A stretch of 27,188 nt of DNA from a virus. Under the pieces are notes generated by a model. It saw nothing but the letters and a program-made list of their open reading frames with translations, was not told the DNA's origin and ran no database searches. A program made the translations under genes and the position numbers. The stretch lies in the IMG/VR virus record IMGVR_UViG_3300028410_000054, positions 1-27,188 of that record; one strand, 5' to 3'. Shown in pieces: positions 14,306 to 23,372 of this stretch (positions are counted from its first letter, which is position 1; every line of letters starts with the position of its first letter).

Positions 14306-14455
14306 ATGGAATGCAATTCGGTAAGGGATCCTAACATAAAAAGACTTATAATGTTAGTAAAAAACAAAGAAGGTTTAACAGATGTTTGGGAGAAAGGAAA
14401 ATGTTTAGGCAAAGGATTAAGCGATGAAGAAATAAACAATCTTTACTTAAAGTAA
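14306..14455 (+). CDS. Small hypothetical protein (49 aa)
   Basis: Not recognised. A 49-codon frame (MECNSVRDPNIKRLIMLVKN ... DEEINNLYLK) with two cysteines, starting after the A/T-rich TAAATAATT. It fills most of the gap between terminase and the tail chaperone; the preceding 67 nt show nothing clear. Confidence 0.5.
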   Translation: MECNSVRDPNIKRLIMLVKNKEGLTDVWEKGKCLGKGLSDEEINNLYLK

Positions 14456-14484
14456 CAAACAAACAAATCCAAAGTATATTAAGT

Positions 14485-15126
14485 ATGAAGCTAGAGATAA
14501 CTATACCAGAGAAGCTAAGCGAGATTAAGTTAGGACACTATCAAGAGTTCGCAAAGATAGAAGAGCCTAACGACTACGACGTGTTAAGATGCTTTTACGG
14601 AATAGACACTAAAGGAGTCTTTGACATGAAGGCAACGGACGTTAGCAAGCTAGTCGAAGCAATCAATAAGTTATTATTAGAAGAGCCAAAGGAGCTAATC
14701 ACAAGCTTTAAACTAGGCGGTAAAGAGTTTGGATTTATTCCAAGCCTAGACCAAATGAGCTACGGAGAAAACAACGACCTGACAGATTATGTTAACGATA
14801 TAGAAAAGATGACAAATGCAATGGCGGTAATGTATCGACCAATAACAACTAAGCAAAACGGAAAATATCTAACTGAGAAATACAAGGGTAGTTTAGAATA
14901 CTCATCAATAATGTATCATGCTCCGTTAGATGCCTTTTTAAGTGCGAAGGTTTTTTTTTATCATTTAACGAAAGACTTGTTAAACTTTATCCCAGTCTTT
15001 TTGAAGGAGGAGAGCCGACATCTTTCACCCGAAAGTGGGGAAACTATGCAAGCATATATAAGCTCGCTGGAGGACAAATTGAAGCATTTGACAGAGTCAC
15101 CGAAAGGAATGTACATGAATGCTTAA
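14485..15126 (+). CDS. Tail assembly chaperone, short (gpG-like) form
   Basis: The 213-aa protein (MKLEITIPEKLSEIKLGHYQ ... FKLGGKEFGFIPSLDQMSYG) matches a family I recognise in Bacteroidetes phage tail modules, where it occupies the place of the lambda gpG/T5 tail assembly chaperone. It would coat the tape measure during tail assembly. A run of nine T at 14951-14959 allows a -1 shift into an 81-codon extension. The unshifted frame continues past the T run for 55 residues (YHLTKDLLNFIPVF...). Neighbours downstream are tail-completion and neck genes. Confidence 0.7.
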   Translation: MKLEITIPEKLSEIKLGHYQEFAKIEEPNDYDVLRCFYGIDTKGVFDMKATDVSKLVEAINKLLLEEPKELITSFKLGGKEFGFIPSLDQMSYGENNDLTDYVNDIEKMTNAMAVMYRPITTKQNGKYLTEKYKGSLEYSSIMYHAPLDAFLSAKVFFYHLTKDLLNFIPVFLKEESRHLSPESGETMQAYISSLEDKLKHLTESPKGMYMNA

Positions 15127-15203
15127 TGTACTTAGAATACGAAGTAGACAAGTTTAAAGAAGAAAAGAAGAAGCCGACAAATGGAATATCAAGAACTAAT
15201 TAA
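14485..15203 (+). CDS. Tail assembly chaperone, -1 frameshift (gpGT-like) form
   Basis: After codon 158 a -1 shift on T-TTT-TTT (14952-14958) leads into an open frame of 81 codons ending at TAA 15201-15203, for a product of about 239 aa. The extension reads LSFNERLVKLYPSLFEGG, then TRKWGNYASIYKLAGGQIEA and FDRVTERNVHECLMYLEYEV. It has a protein-like composition and resembles the Trp/Tyr-rich C-termini of Bacteroidetes phage chaperones. No ATG exists in this frame upstream of the T run, so it can only be made by frameshifting. It overlaps the next gene by 23 nt. Confidence 0.65.
14952..14958 (+). promoter_or_regulatory. Slippery heptamer T-TTT-TTT for -1 frameshift
   Basis: In the chaperone frame the codons are GTT-TTT-TTT-TAT; both Phe tRNAs can re-pair with TTT after a one-base backward slip. 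No strong stem is obvious just downstream. Confidence 0.6.
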
Positions 15204-15615
15204 GGTAATAAGAGATGAGCTTGAATCTAGTAAATTAATTGCTAGGGTAGAAAAGAGCGATAGACCAGACATGGATTTAAATAAACGCAGCCTTTACCCA
15301 TTAGCTGCTTTCTATTGCGGTGGTGGTGGATTGGCTACTAATGTAGTAAGATACACCGTGCAACTTCTTGTAGCTGACATTTTAGATATTAATAAAGAAA
15401 CAGATCAAGACAACGAGGATTTTATTTGGAATCAATCCTTTGCAGTAGTAAACAATCTATACAACAAACTAAACAGAGGTGTATTATTTACAGAGTTAGT
15501 ACAATCAGAAGAGGAAACTGATTTTGATTTTTTTTCTGATGGAATGGATAAGGGTTTTGCGGGTGTAGCAGTAACTTATGAAATTAGAGTTAAAAATAAC
15601 ATGACACTATGTTAA
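15181..15615 (+). CDS. Tail-completion/tail-terminator-like protein
   Basis: A 144-aa protein (MEYQELIKVIRDELESSKLI ... GFAGVAVTYEIRVKNNMTLC). The pattern of an N-terminal helix, beta strands (RYTVQLLVADIL), a central helical region (FAVVNNLYNKL) and a final strand pair ending in LC resembles the tail-completion (gp17-like) proteins seen in this position of Bacteroidetes phages. It would cap the tail tube at the head-proximal end. It overlaps the following gene by 7 nt. Confidence 0.6.
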   Translation: MEYQELIKVIRDELESSKLIARVEKSDRPDMDLNKRSLYPLAAFYCGGGGLATNVVRYTVQLLVADILDINKETDQDNEDFIWNQSFAVVNNLYNKLNRGVLFTELVQSEEETDFDFFSDGMDKGFAGVAVTYEIRVKNNMTLC

Positions 15616-16139
15616 ACAACACGCAAACAGCATTAGATAAATTCAGCAAGGGCGTAGTTAAGCAATCGAGGACACGACTAACAAAAGGTAAAAAGAACGT
15701 TACTAAAAATCTATACAATGCCATAGACTACGACTTAACAGTATCGCCTAATAGTTTTAGTTTAAAGTTCTATACAGGCGAATACGGTGTATTTCAGGAT
15801 GAAGGAGTTAAAGGAGCAGACCCAAGTTTGGTAAAGAACGGAAAACAAAAAGCACCTAACTCACAGTTTAGTTATAAGAACAAAAGACCACCTATAAAAC
15901 CATTAAAGGAATGGATAAAGGCAAGGGGTTTAAAATACAGAGATAAGGATGGAAGATTTAAAAAAGGAGGTATTAACACTTTAGCGTTTTTGATTAGTCG
16001 AAGCATCTACGCTCAGGGAATTAAGCCGAGTGGATTCTTTACAAAGGCATTTGAGAGCCAATACAAGAATCTACCACAAGAAATAATTAAAGGTTACGCA
16101 TTAGACATGAGAGACCTATTAACATTCACAAAGAAATGA
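15609..16139 (+). CDS. Neck/HK97 gp10-like protein
   Basis: A 176-aa basic protein with FYTGEYGVFQDEGVKGADPS in the middle and a C-terminal stretch GINTLAFLISRSIYAQGIKP plus SGFFTKAFE. The Y-x-x-F-x-D-x-GVKG block, the Pro-rich KRPPIKPLKEWIKARG linker and the IKPSGFF end are familiar from HK97-gp10-like head-tail joining proteins. It probably sits at the head-tail junction. It is coupled by overlap to both neighbours (7 nt before, ATGA after). Confidence 0.65.
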   Translation: MLNNTQTALDKFSKGVVKQSRTRLTKGKKNVTKNLYNAIDYDLTVSPNSFSLKFYTGEYGVFQDEGVKGADPSLVKNGKQKAPNSQFSYKNKRPPIKPLKEWIKARGLKYRDKDGRFKKGGINTLAFLISRSIYAQGIKPSGFFTKAFESQYKNLPQEIIKGYALDMRDLLTFTKK

Positions 16140-17587
16140 AAGCAATACAATTAAGAAGTCCGTTAAATGTATCTTATTCAAGTGAGGATAGCTCATTTGC
16201 ATCTTGTGAGTTTTCAATTTATGTTAATAGAGATGTAACCGATATTGATACTACAACGGTCCCAGACTATTCTTTAATTGCAGAGCCAATAAATAATCGT
16301 GTTAACTTTGAGATAGCCGAACTTATACGAAGTAAGAACGATTATCTTTATGAGGATGATTTTTATACGGCTAGAGATACAGCAACTTACGTATTATTGA
16401 GAGCTGTTTTATTAGATAGTGATGGAGATGAAATACAAGTAAAATATAACTTCTTTAAAGTCAGGGATGGTTATGTAGACCGTAACGAAGTGCAACTATT
16501 AAACAGTGAAATAGACCCAGACCCAAGAACTTGGAGTGACAATGATAATGTAACGATTACAGCAAATCAAACAGACCCTTTTGGCACTAACAATGCTTAT
16601 CTCATTGAAGATACAAACGACGGTTCAAACACTTTTTTAATAGAATCTTTACAAGTAAGCGGAATCCATACAATATCATGTTTTGTAAAAACACAGCAGC
16701 AAATCATAATAGGAAGAGACTTTAACACCAATATAAGATTTGATCCAACTGGATCGGTAGTATCTACTAGCGGTTCTATTATTGCTTACGATGTTTTTAA
16801 GGTTGGGAGTTGGTATAAGATTAGTTTAGTTGTCAATCTTACAGCTGGACAAAGAGCATTTAGAATCTTAGAGCCTTCTGCCGCCTCGCCTTTTACTATG
16901 ACATTATTTAATCCAACAATAATAAAAGGAAATCAACTTAACTTTACACCTTCAGAGGTTTTACTTCAATCTAATACACAAGTATTTTCACATACAAGCA
17001 TACGACCACTTTACATGGTTGACAGAAAAGAATCGGTCGCCTATAATTTGAATTCTATTTCAGCAGATAGAGATTTAAGAGCTTTTTTTATTGGTTATCC
17101 ATTAGTTAATTCTGCTATTGCTAGTATAGCAACAAGAGTGGTTTTTTTAATAAACCAAACTTTAACAATACCTGAAAATATACTGTGCGAAACAAAATAC
17201 ACGCCTGTTAAGGTCAGCTTCATTAATAAGTTTGGAGTTATTCAGGATTTAGTATTCTTTAAAAAGAGGGAGGATAGCTTTAACACGAGTCAACAAGATT
17301 TTAAAGCTAACATTTTAAGAAACGGAACTTACTTACCACATACAGGGCAAAAGCAAATCATCAACAAGCAAGCAAGCGCACAAGTAAAACTAAACACAGG
17401 CTTTTATCCAGAAGAATTTAACGAGGTTTTCAAGCAATTACAATACTCAATTAACTATTGGATAGACGATGAGCCAGCCATACTAACAGGTTCAAACTTT
17501 GCTTTTAAAACTAGTGTAAACGATAAACTTATAAACTATTCATTTGACTTTGAATACGCAAATCCAGATATAAACGATATTAGATAA
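16136..17587 (+). CDS. Tail protein with a carbohydrate-binding-like insert
   Basis: A 483-aa protein. Residues 1-120 and 265-483 look like one tail fold (RSPLNVSYSSEDSSFASCEF at the start, NKQASAQVKLNTGFYPEEF near the end). Between them, about 122-265, is an insert with the pattern of virion jelly-roll CBM-like domains: PRTWSDNDNVTITANQTDPF, then GIHTISCFVKTQQQ, and GSWYKISLVVNLTAG. Such inserts bind surface glycans on host cells. It lies between the neck and the large tail protein and is coupled to both by overlapping stop/start codons. Confidence 0.7.
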   Translation: MKAIQLRSPLNVSYSSEDSSFASCEFSIYVNRDVTDIDTTTVPDYSLIAEPINNRVNFEIAELIRSKNDYLYEDDFYTARDTATYVLLRAVLLDSDGDEIQVKYNFFKVRDGYVDRNEVQLLNSEIDPDPRTWSDNDNVTITANQTDPFGTNNAYLIEDTNDGSNTFLIESLQVSGIHTISCFVKTQQQIIIGRDFNTNIRFDPTGSVVSTSGSIIAYDVFKVGSWYKISLVVNLTAGQRAFRILEPSAASPFTMTLFNPTIIKGNQLNFTPSEVLLQSNTQVFSHTSIRPLYMVDRKESVAYNLNSISADRDLRAFFIGYPLVNSAIASIATRVVFLINQTLTIPENILCETKYTPVKVSFINKFGVIQDLVFFKKREDSFNTSQQDFKANILRNGTYLPHTGQKQIINKQASAQVKLNTGFYPEEFNEVFKQLQYSINYWIDDEPAILTGSNFAFKTSVNDKLINYSFDFEYANPDINDIR

Positions 17588-20448
17588 TGCTGAACCTTCA
17601 ATTATTTATAGAAGATAAAAGAGTAGACTTCTTTGAAGATGAATCTATACAACTCACCGACTCAATTCAGGATGCAAGGGATATAGGAAAAATCTTCACA
17701 GCAGTATCAAGAGACTTTACGGTACCAGCTACACTAATTAACAACAATTTATTTAAGTACTTTTACAATTTTGATATTGTAGATGGATTTGATCCAAGGC
17801 AAAAGGTCAGAGCATCCTTATTTCAAAATGGATTCCTATACAAAAAAGGATATGTTCAGCTTCGATCTGTTAACCTAGAAAACAACAAAGCAACAAGTTA
17901 TAAGATATTCTTTACAGGCTTGTTAGGAGAGCTTAAGGACATTTTTAAAGACGATAAGTTAAGCGACTTACTTCAATTAGAAGAATACAATCATCCTTAC
18001 AGTGCTACAACAATTAGAGCTGGATTACAGAATTATTTTGATGTAGTTAATAACGTGCCAGACTTTACAGCAGGCAACAATAAAGACTTATGTTATCCTT
18101 TTGTTAGTTCTGTTAATAGATATGCTTTTGGTGCTTCGGGATTAAGAACGGTGGATGAAGATGGATTCTTAACAAATAGTAAAATACAAACAAGTGACCT
18201 TAAGCCAGCGTTAAGGGCAACTAGAATTGTTGAAGCAATAGAACAAAAGTATTCTATTATATTCGATAGCGATTTCCTTAAAAACAATACAATATTTACA
18301 GAACTTTACTTATGGCTTAACCGTCAAAAAGGGGTTATGCAAAACTTACAAGTGTTTAATCTAAATTTCTTAATTACAGACTTTTCACCAGAAAGCGGAG
18401 TCAGTGTGATTAATCCCAATAGTGATTTAATAGAAACTGAAAGAACACAAGCAGGGTCTGGTGATGATTTTGTGAATTTTAACTTTCAATATAATATTTC
18501 AGTAATAGGAGGTGGACAAATTGAAGTGCAAATTATAGATGCAATCACAAGCAATATCCTTACTTCTTTTTCAGAAGAAGTGGGTAACGAAACTTTTTCA
18601 GTAAATTATTTATTCCAGTCTTTGGATTATGGTGTTAACAATTTTAAACCTCAAATAAAGTTAATCACTAAGAAAGAAGGACTCACTCAAATAAGCATCG
18701 ATCTAAATGTAACTAGAAACACAAAAATAAATAATAATGATTTTGTACAAGTAGGTAATTATGCATTAACAGATAATCCCTTTTCAGCATCTCCCATGGT
18801 TAATATATTGTCTGAAGTTCCTTCTATGTTAGTTATTGATTTTCTAACTTCAATATTTAAAACCTTTAATCTAACAGCATTAGTACAAAATAACGGAAGT
18901 ATAAAAGTACAACCATTGGATGAGTTTTATGCTGAGGGCAAAGTAATGGACATTACAAATCAAATAGACATAAGCAAAAGCCAAGTTAAGAGATTTGAGC
19001 CATACAGAGAGATAAATTTCGAGTTTGAAAAATCACAGACTTTATTGATGGTTGAGAGAGACAAATCATTAGATGATATTTTTGGAAACCTTAATTTTAA
19101 AATAGCATCTGAAAGCACAACGAAAAATATAGAAGGTGGAGTGTATAATGTAAAATCTAAATTTCATAAGATACTCCCAGAAAGATTAAGAATAGAAGAC
19201 GGATCATTAAGTCCTATCATGTACGCTTTGTATGTTAATCAAGAACTTGAACCCTTAAGCAATGAACCTCTATTATTTTATACAAATAGGCAAAGTTTTC
19301 AATCAACTAGTTTAGTCGAATTTGAAAACGGTGAAGACCTATCAAGTAATATATCTCCATCAAATGTAAAGCAAGATTCAAGCCAAACAATTAATTACGG
19401 TGCAGAGATTGACGAATACACTTTAAAAATTAATAACAATAGCTTGTTCAACAACTTCTATAGAACGTTTATATTGGGTGCGTTCAGTCCTTTGTCAAAA
19501 ACACTAAGTGTAGATGCGCTATTAGATGAAGATTTTATATTGAACTATAAGCTTAGTGATACAATTGTGATTGACAATAGAAAATTTCACATTAATACAT
19601 TAGATGTTAACGGCGGAAACGGAAAAGCAAAAATAGAACTAAGGAATATATTTACTATTCCTCCTATTGTTGTTCAGCCACCACCATCATTTCAAACTTT
19701 AACAATTTCAAGTCCTAGCCAATATGAAAACGATGCAAGCGGTTCTTATACATTTGATGTGATTAGTAATGTTTCATGGACTGTTTCTGAAAGCTCAGAT
19801 TTTATTTCTGTAAGTCCTACGAGTGGTACAGACCATGGAACATTAACAGTTACTTACTTAGAGAATGATACAACAGAATCAAGAAGCGGAAGCGTGACAG
19901 TTGAGGGAGGTGGATTTACTAGGGTTCACACACTAACACAAGCAGGTAAAGCAGTTCAGCTAACTATATCAAGTGAAAGCAATACGGTAGTAAAAGAAGC
20001 AAACACTTATACAATACAAATATTATCGAATACAAATTGGACAGTAAGCGACAATCAAACATGGTTATCCCAAAGCCCTACAAGTGGTTTTGGAGATGCA
20101 ACCTTAACCTTTAATGTTAATAAAAATTACGGTATTAATCAAAGAGAAGCTATAGTGCAAATACAATCAGGTGATGTTACGAGAACACATACAACGACAC
20201 AACAGGAGCAATCTAGTACGCAATTATTTATACATAGCTTAAGTCGAAGGTTTTCACTTCAAGACGTATGCGATGGCCCTACTTTAACTTCAATTAGATA
20301 CACAGATAAAGCAAACTATATAGAATCTACAGTAATATTTTTCGATTTGAATGGAGACAACAAAGTGCCAGCAGGATTCTATAAAAAAGGAAATGATGTC
20401 TTAGAAACTAATAATAACGGAGAGGTAATAAACGTATTAACATGTTAA
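17587..20448 (+). CDS. Large distal tail protein with two BACON domains
   Basis: A 953-aa structural protein. The N-terminal 700 residues (MLNLQLFIEDKRVDFFEDES ... AVSRDFTVPAT) are of a type common in Bacteroidetes phage tails. Two BACON-type beta-sandwich repeats follow at about 702-787 and 788-875, each with SNVSWTVSESS or SNTNWTVSDNQTWLSQSP and the SPTSG turn. The last ~75 residues (LFIHSLSRRFSLQDVC ... VPAGFYKKGND ... EVINVLTC) form a C-terminal domain shared by such proteins. BACON domains are linked to glycan or mucin adhesion, suggesting host recognition. Confidence 0.8.
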   Translation: MLNLQLFIEDKRVDFFEDESIQLTDSIQDARDIGKIFTAVSRDFTVPATLINNNLFKYFYNFDIVDGFDPRQKVRASLFQNGFLYKKGYVQLRSVNLENNKATSYKIFFTGLLGELKDIFKDDKLSDLLQLEEYNHPYSATTIRAGLQNYFDVVNNVPDFTAGNNKDLCYPFVSSVNRYAFGASGLRTVDEDGFLTNSKIQTSDLKPALRATRIVEAIEQKYSIIFDSDFLKNNTIFTELYLWLNRQKGVMQNLQVFNLNFLITDFSPESGVSVINPNSDLIETERTQAGSGDDFVNFNFQYNISVIGGGQIEVQIIDAITSNILTSFSEEVGNETFSVNYLFQSLDYGVNNFKPQIKLITKKEGLTQISIDLNVTRNTKINNNDFVQVGNYALTDNPFSASPMVNILSEVPSMLVIDFLTSIFKTFNLTALVQNNGSIKVQPLDEFYAEGKVMDITNQIDISKSQVKRFEPYREINFEFEKSQTLLMVERDKSLDDIFGNLNFKIASESTTKNIEGGVYNVKSKFHKILPERLRIEDGSLSPIMYALYVNQELEPLSNEPLLFYTNRQSFQSTSLVEFENGEDLSSNISPSNVKQDSSQTINYGAEIDEYTLKINNNSLFNNFYRTFILGAFSPLSKTLSVDALLDEDFILNYKLSDTIVIDNRKFHINTLDVNGGNGKAKIELRNIFTIPPIVVQPPPSFQTLTISSPSQYENDASGSYTFDVISNVSWTVSESSDFISVSPTSGTDHGTLTVTYLENDTTESRSGSVTVEGGGFTRVHTLTQAGKAVQLTISSESNTVVKEANTYTIQILSNTNWTVSDNQTWLSQSPTSGFGDATLTFNVNKNYGINQREAIVQIQSGDVTRTHTTTQQEQSSTQLFIHSLSRRFSLQDVCDGPTLTSIRYTDKANYIESTVIFFDLNGDNKVPAGFYKKGNDVLETNNNGEVINVLTC

Positions 20449-20585
20449 CAGAACTATTAAAAATGCACAATTACTATGGAGTCAGCAAAACGATTGACAT
20501 CGCAAAAGGTGCAAATAAAATACCAGAAAACTTAAACGAAGGAATCGACCAAATCAAAAGAGAATGGCACGCAAAGAAATATTAG
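20442..20585 (+). CDS. Small tail-module protein (47 aa) overlapping both neighbours
   Basis: A 47-codon frame, MLTELLKMHNYYGVSKTIDI ... GIDQIKREWHAKKY. It overlaps the preceding stop by 7 nt and the tape-measure start by 22 nt. The peptide has a natural composition and a helical N-terminus; I judge it more likely coding than not. Function unknown. Confidence 0.5.
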   Translation: MLTELLKMHNYYGVSKTIDIAKGANKIPENLNEGIDQIKREWHAKKY

Positions 20586-22465
20586 AGCTAGAAGGCAAGG
20601 TAAACTCAAAAGAGCTTGTAAAGGAATTTGATGAAGTCCAGACTGAGGTAAACAACACCACTAAGGCGGTCGATAACTTTTCGGATAAATCAAAGAAGGA
20701 TTTAAAGGCGGTTCAAAAGCAAAGTAGTAAGACTGAAAAGGGAGTAAAGGGTATTGGCAAAGGATTTAAAATTCTTGGTGGTGCTATGAAGGCTGCTGGG
20801 ATTGGTTTAATCGTTGGTTTAGTGGCAAAACTTACAGGAGCTTTTTTACAGAATCAAAAGATAATGGATGGGATTAATACAGTCTTTGAAACTGTTAACA
20901 TTGTCTTTTCACAACTAACAACCGCAGTTGTAAATATATTTAATGCGGTGCAAAAGTCTACGGGTGGTTTTACTTCATTGGGAAAAGTAGTAAGTGGAAT
21001 AGTTACACTTGCTTTGACACCGATGAAACTTTCATTTTTTGCTATTAAGTTGGCATTGCAACAAGCTCAACTAGCTTGGGAGAAGTCATTCTTTGGAGAC
21101 AAAGACCAGAACACAATTGAAGAATTAAACAAAGGAATAGCTCAAACTAAGCTAGACATTGTAGAAGTTGGTAAAGATGCTGTTGATGCAGGCACTGACA
21201 TAGCAGAAAACTTTTCTAAGGCAATAGATGAGATTGGAACTGCTGTAAATATTGCAAGCACAGAATTAGGAAAGATAAGCGTTGAAGCTGCAAAGGAACA
21301 AGCAGAAGCATTAGTAGAAGCTAGAAAAGCAGCACAATTAGCCGCAGCACAACAACAATTACTTATAGAAAAGTACGACCAACAAGCAGAAATCCAAAGA
21401 CAGATAAGGGATGACGATAGAGTAGGACTATCAGAAAGGATAAAAGCAAATGAGAGATTAAACGAAATATTAGAAAAGCAACAGGAAGCACAATTAGCAC
21501 AAGCAGAACTTTCGATAAGAGCTGCAAGGCTTCAATTAAATGTTAATAATAATATAGAAAACCAACTAGCATTGACGGATGCACTATCTGAAAAGCAGGG
21601 GGTATTAGCATCCATAGAAGGCTTTAGGTCTGAGCAAAAAGTAAACGAAGCATCTTTAGAAAGAGAGCTTTTGGAACTTCAAAACAGCAGAACCGAAGCT
21701 GAAAGCAAACTATCATTTGAAAAGAGAAGAGCAGCAGCAGAAGAAATAGAAGGCGAGTTGGCTAGATTAGAGAGGTTAAAAGAAATTGCAGTAGATGAGC
21801 GAGAATTTGAGCTTACTAGACTACAAGAAAAAATCAACAATACCAACGCAGAAACACAAGCAAGAATAGATGCTGAGAAAGAGTTTGCTCAGGTTAAATT
21901 TGAGCTAGACCAAAAGGTAAAAGCAAGCTCAGATAAGATTACAGAATTTAACAAGAAAAAAGGAGAGACTGACAAAGACATAGACAAGAAAGTAAACGAT
22001 TCGAAGATTCAAATGGCAGAGCAAAGCCTCGGAGATATTGGAACATTGCTTTCTGATTCAGCAGAAGCACAAAAAGCGGTAGGTATTGCAACCGCATTAA
22101 TTGATACATACAAAGGAATAACAGCGGGTGTAGCTCTAGGTTTTCCCGCAGCAATACCAGCAGTAGCAGCGGCAGCCGCCACAGGTTTTGCAACAGTAAA
22201 AAGTATATTAAGCACAAAACTACCAACCGTAAAAGGAGCAACGGGAGGAGGTGGAGCGAGTGGAGGTACAAGGTCAGCACAAGCGGTAGCACCCCAAGCA
22301 GTCGCCCCTAGTTTTAACATCGTAGGAGACTCAGGGAGCAACCAAATAACAGATGCGATAAATACACAAGGAAGCAGACCTGCAAGAGCTTACGTAGTCT
22401 CTAAGGACATAACCACACAGCAAGAGCTAGACAGGAATACACAAGGCAATTCTAGTTTAGGTTAA
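20564..22465 (+). CDS. Tail tape measure protein
   Basis: A 633-aa protein, mostly long coiled coil. It has a hydrophobic segment at about 62-95 (FKILGGAMKAAGIGLIVGLV), another hydrophobic stretch near 140-165, coiled-coil heptads from about 190 to 480, and a C-terminal hydrophobic region at about 503-548 (GIATALIDTYKGITAGVALG ... AATGFATVKSIL), typical of Bacteroidetes tape measures. Tape length sets tail length: at roughly 0.15 nm per residue this predicts a tail near 95 nm. It is read right after the 47-aa overlapping gene. Confidence 0.85.
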   Translation: MARKEILELEGKVNSKELVKEFDEVQTEVNNTTKAVDNFSDKSKKDLKAVQKQSSKTEKGVKGIGKGFKILGGAMKAAGIGLIVGLVAKLTGAFLQNQKIMDGINTVFETVNIVFSQLTTAVVNIFNAVQKSTGGFTSLGKVVSGIVTLALTPMKLSFFAIKLALQQAQLAWEKSFFGDKDQNTIEELNKGIAQTKLDIVEVGKDAVDAGTDIAENFSKAIDEIGTAVNIASTELGKISVEAAKEQAEALVEARKAAQLAAAQQQLLIEKYDQQAEIQRQIRDDDRVGLSERIKANERLNEILEKQQEAQLAQAELSIRAARLQLNVNNNIENQLALTDALSEKQGVLASIEGFRSEQKVNEASLERELLELQNSRTEAESKLSFEKRRAAAEEIEGELARLERLKEIAVDEREFELTRLQEKINNTNAETQARIDAEKEFAQVKFELDQKVKASSDKITEFNKKKGETDKDIDKKVNDSKIQMAEQSLGDIGTLLSDSAEAQKAVGIATALIDTYKGITAGVALGFPAAIPAVAAAAATGFATVKSILSTKLPTVKGATGGGGASGGTRSAQAVAPQAVAPSFNIVGDSGSNQITDAINTQGSRPARAYVVSKDITTQQELDRNTQGNSSLG

Positions 22466-22471
22466 TTGTTG

Positions 22472-22479
22472 TATATTTG
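22472..22479 (+). promoter_or_regulatory. -7 box before a small gene
   Basis: TATATTTG matches TAnnTTTG; the -33 region has no good TTTG. The gene starts at 22501. Confidence 0.5.
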
Positions 22480-22500
22480 TTTAAACTAAAACTAGAAACT

Positions 22501-22710
22501 ATGAAAAATCAAGCGAAAGTAAGCGTAACGCTAAAAGAAATTAAAAAGTACAAAGCACTTGATGACGAGTATTTTTACAGGCATTTAGCAAAAAGTCTAA
22601 TTGAAGGTATGGAACTAGAAGAACTAAAAAAGCTTATAGTATTTACTAAAGAAAAGGCAACTTATAAAGAAGAAGAAATGGAATACACAGCAACAGTAAT
22701 TTTACCATAA
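22501..22710 (+). CDS. Small hypothetical protein (69 aa)
   Basis: Not recognised. The start is ATG 22501 (MKNQAKVSVTLKEIKKYKAL), since the in-frame TTG at 22477 lies inside the -7 box. The 69-aa protein has an acidic C-terminal part (KATYKEEEMEYTATVILP). It has its own promoter-like box and a terminator, so it is an independent unit between the tail module and the HNH genes. Confidence 0.65.
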   Translation: MKNQAKVSVTLKEIKKYKALDDEYFYRHLAKSLIEGMELEELKKLIVFTKEKATYKEEEMEYTATVILP

Positions 22711-22733
22711 TCGATTAATTACCCGACAAGGTT

Positions 22734-22764
22734 AAACCCTGTGCTTGATTGTACAGGGTTTTTT
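22734..22764 (+). terminator. Intrinsic terminator between tail module and HNH genes
   Basis: AAACCCTGT (22734-22742) pairs with ACAGGGTTT (22753-22761), followed by six T (22759-22764). It ends the small gene at 22501 and insulates against read-through into the antisense HNH genes. Confidence 0.9.
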
Positions 22765-22767
22765 ATG

Positions 22768-23358
22768 TTAGAGCCTTGCGTGTATCTCTCTTATCTTATC
22801 TGGGTTGGGGTGGTGGTTCAATACTCTTTTTAAGTTAGTAGGGTTCACGGATCGGTTTCCTTTTGCTAGGTTATCAGCCGCAGTTAAGAGTTGTAAATTA
22901 CTATAATGATTTAGTAGAAGAGTTTCTTCTATTGTTTTTGATAATGACAAAGGAACAACATGATCTAAATGTAAATCAGTAAATCCGTAAGTATGTCCAT
23001 TACTAGCAATACCGTTAAGCCAATCTAAAAGATAATTATAATCACACTTTAAAATATGTATAATTTTTGCATTTTTTGGATATCCTTTTCTTTTTATGGA
23101 ATTATAAATCAAACCATCTACACACAAAGTTAATTTTTTAACAGGGTTTATTTTATTAAGTTTAAATTTATTTTTTTGTTTTAATATTTTATTTTGAATC
23201 ATTTGTTTTTTTAAAAACAACATTGACTCTTCAAAAAATTTATCACTTTCTTTTTTACAAGTTTCACACATAAATAGGTTATCATATTCAATAATATTGT
23301 GTTTATTAAATTCATCTATACTTTTTAACTTTTGACACTTAACACATTTCTTTTCCAT
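22768..23358 (-). CDS. HNH endonuclease (paralog 2)
   Basis: A 196-aa protein. The N-terminal zinc module is CVKC (C5, C8) with CETC (C31, C34). The C-terminal HNH core is LHLDHVVPLSL (D132, H133) followed by NHYSNLQLLTAADNLAKGNR (N154, N163). The last ~80 residues are highly similar to the neighbouring HNH gene (shared NGIASNGHTYG, LLNHYSN). HNH proteins of this free-standing type nick or cut DNA, as homing-type mobile genes or packaging partners. It lies 14 nt after the first HNH gene, in the same transcript. Confidence 0.85.
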   Translation of the reverse strand: MEKKCVKCQKLKSIDEFNKHNIIEYDNLFMCETCKKESDKFFEESMLFLKKQMIQNKILKQKNKFKLNKINPVKKLTLCVDGLIYNSIKRKGYPKNAKIIHILKCDYNYLLDWLNGIASNGHTYGFTDLHLDHVVPLSLSKTIEETLLLNHYSNLQLLTAADNLAKGNRSVNPTNLKRVLNHHPNPDKIREIHARL

Positions 23359-23372
23359 AGTTTCTAGTTTAT

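Noticed and set aside
21948-22341. Two minus-strand open frames opposite the tape measure C-terminus
   Set aside because: Leu/Pro/Ala-rich complement of the tape-measure coding sequence; no independent signals.
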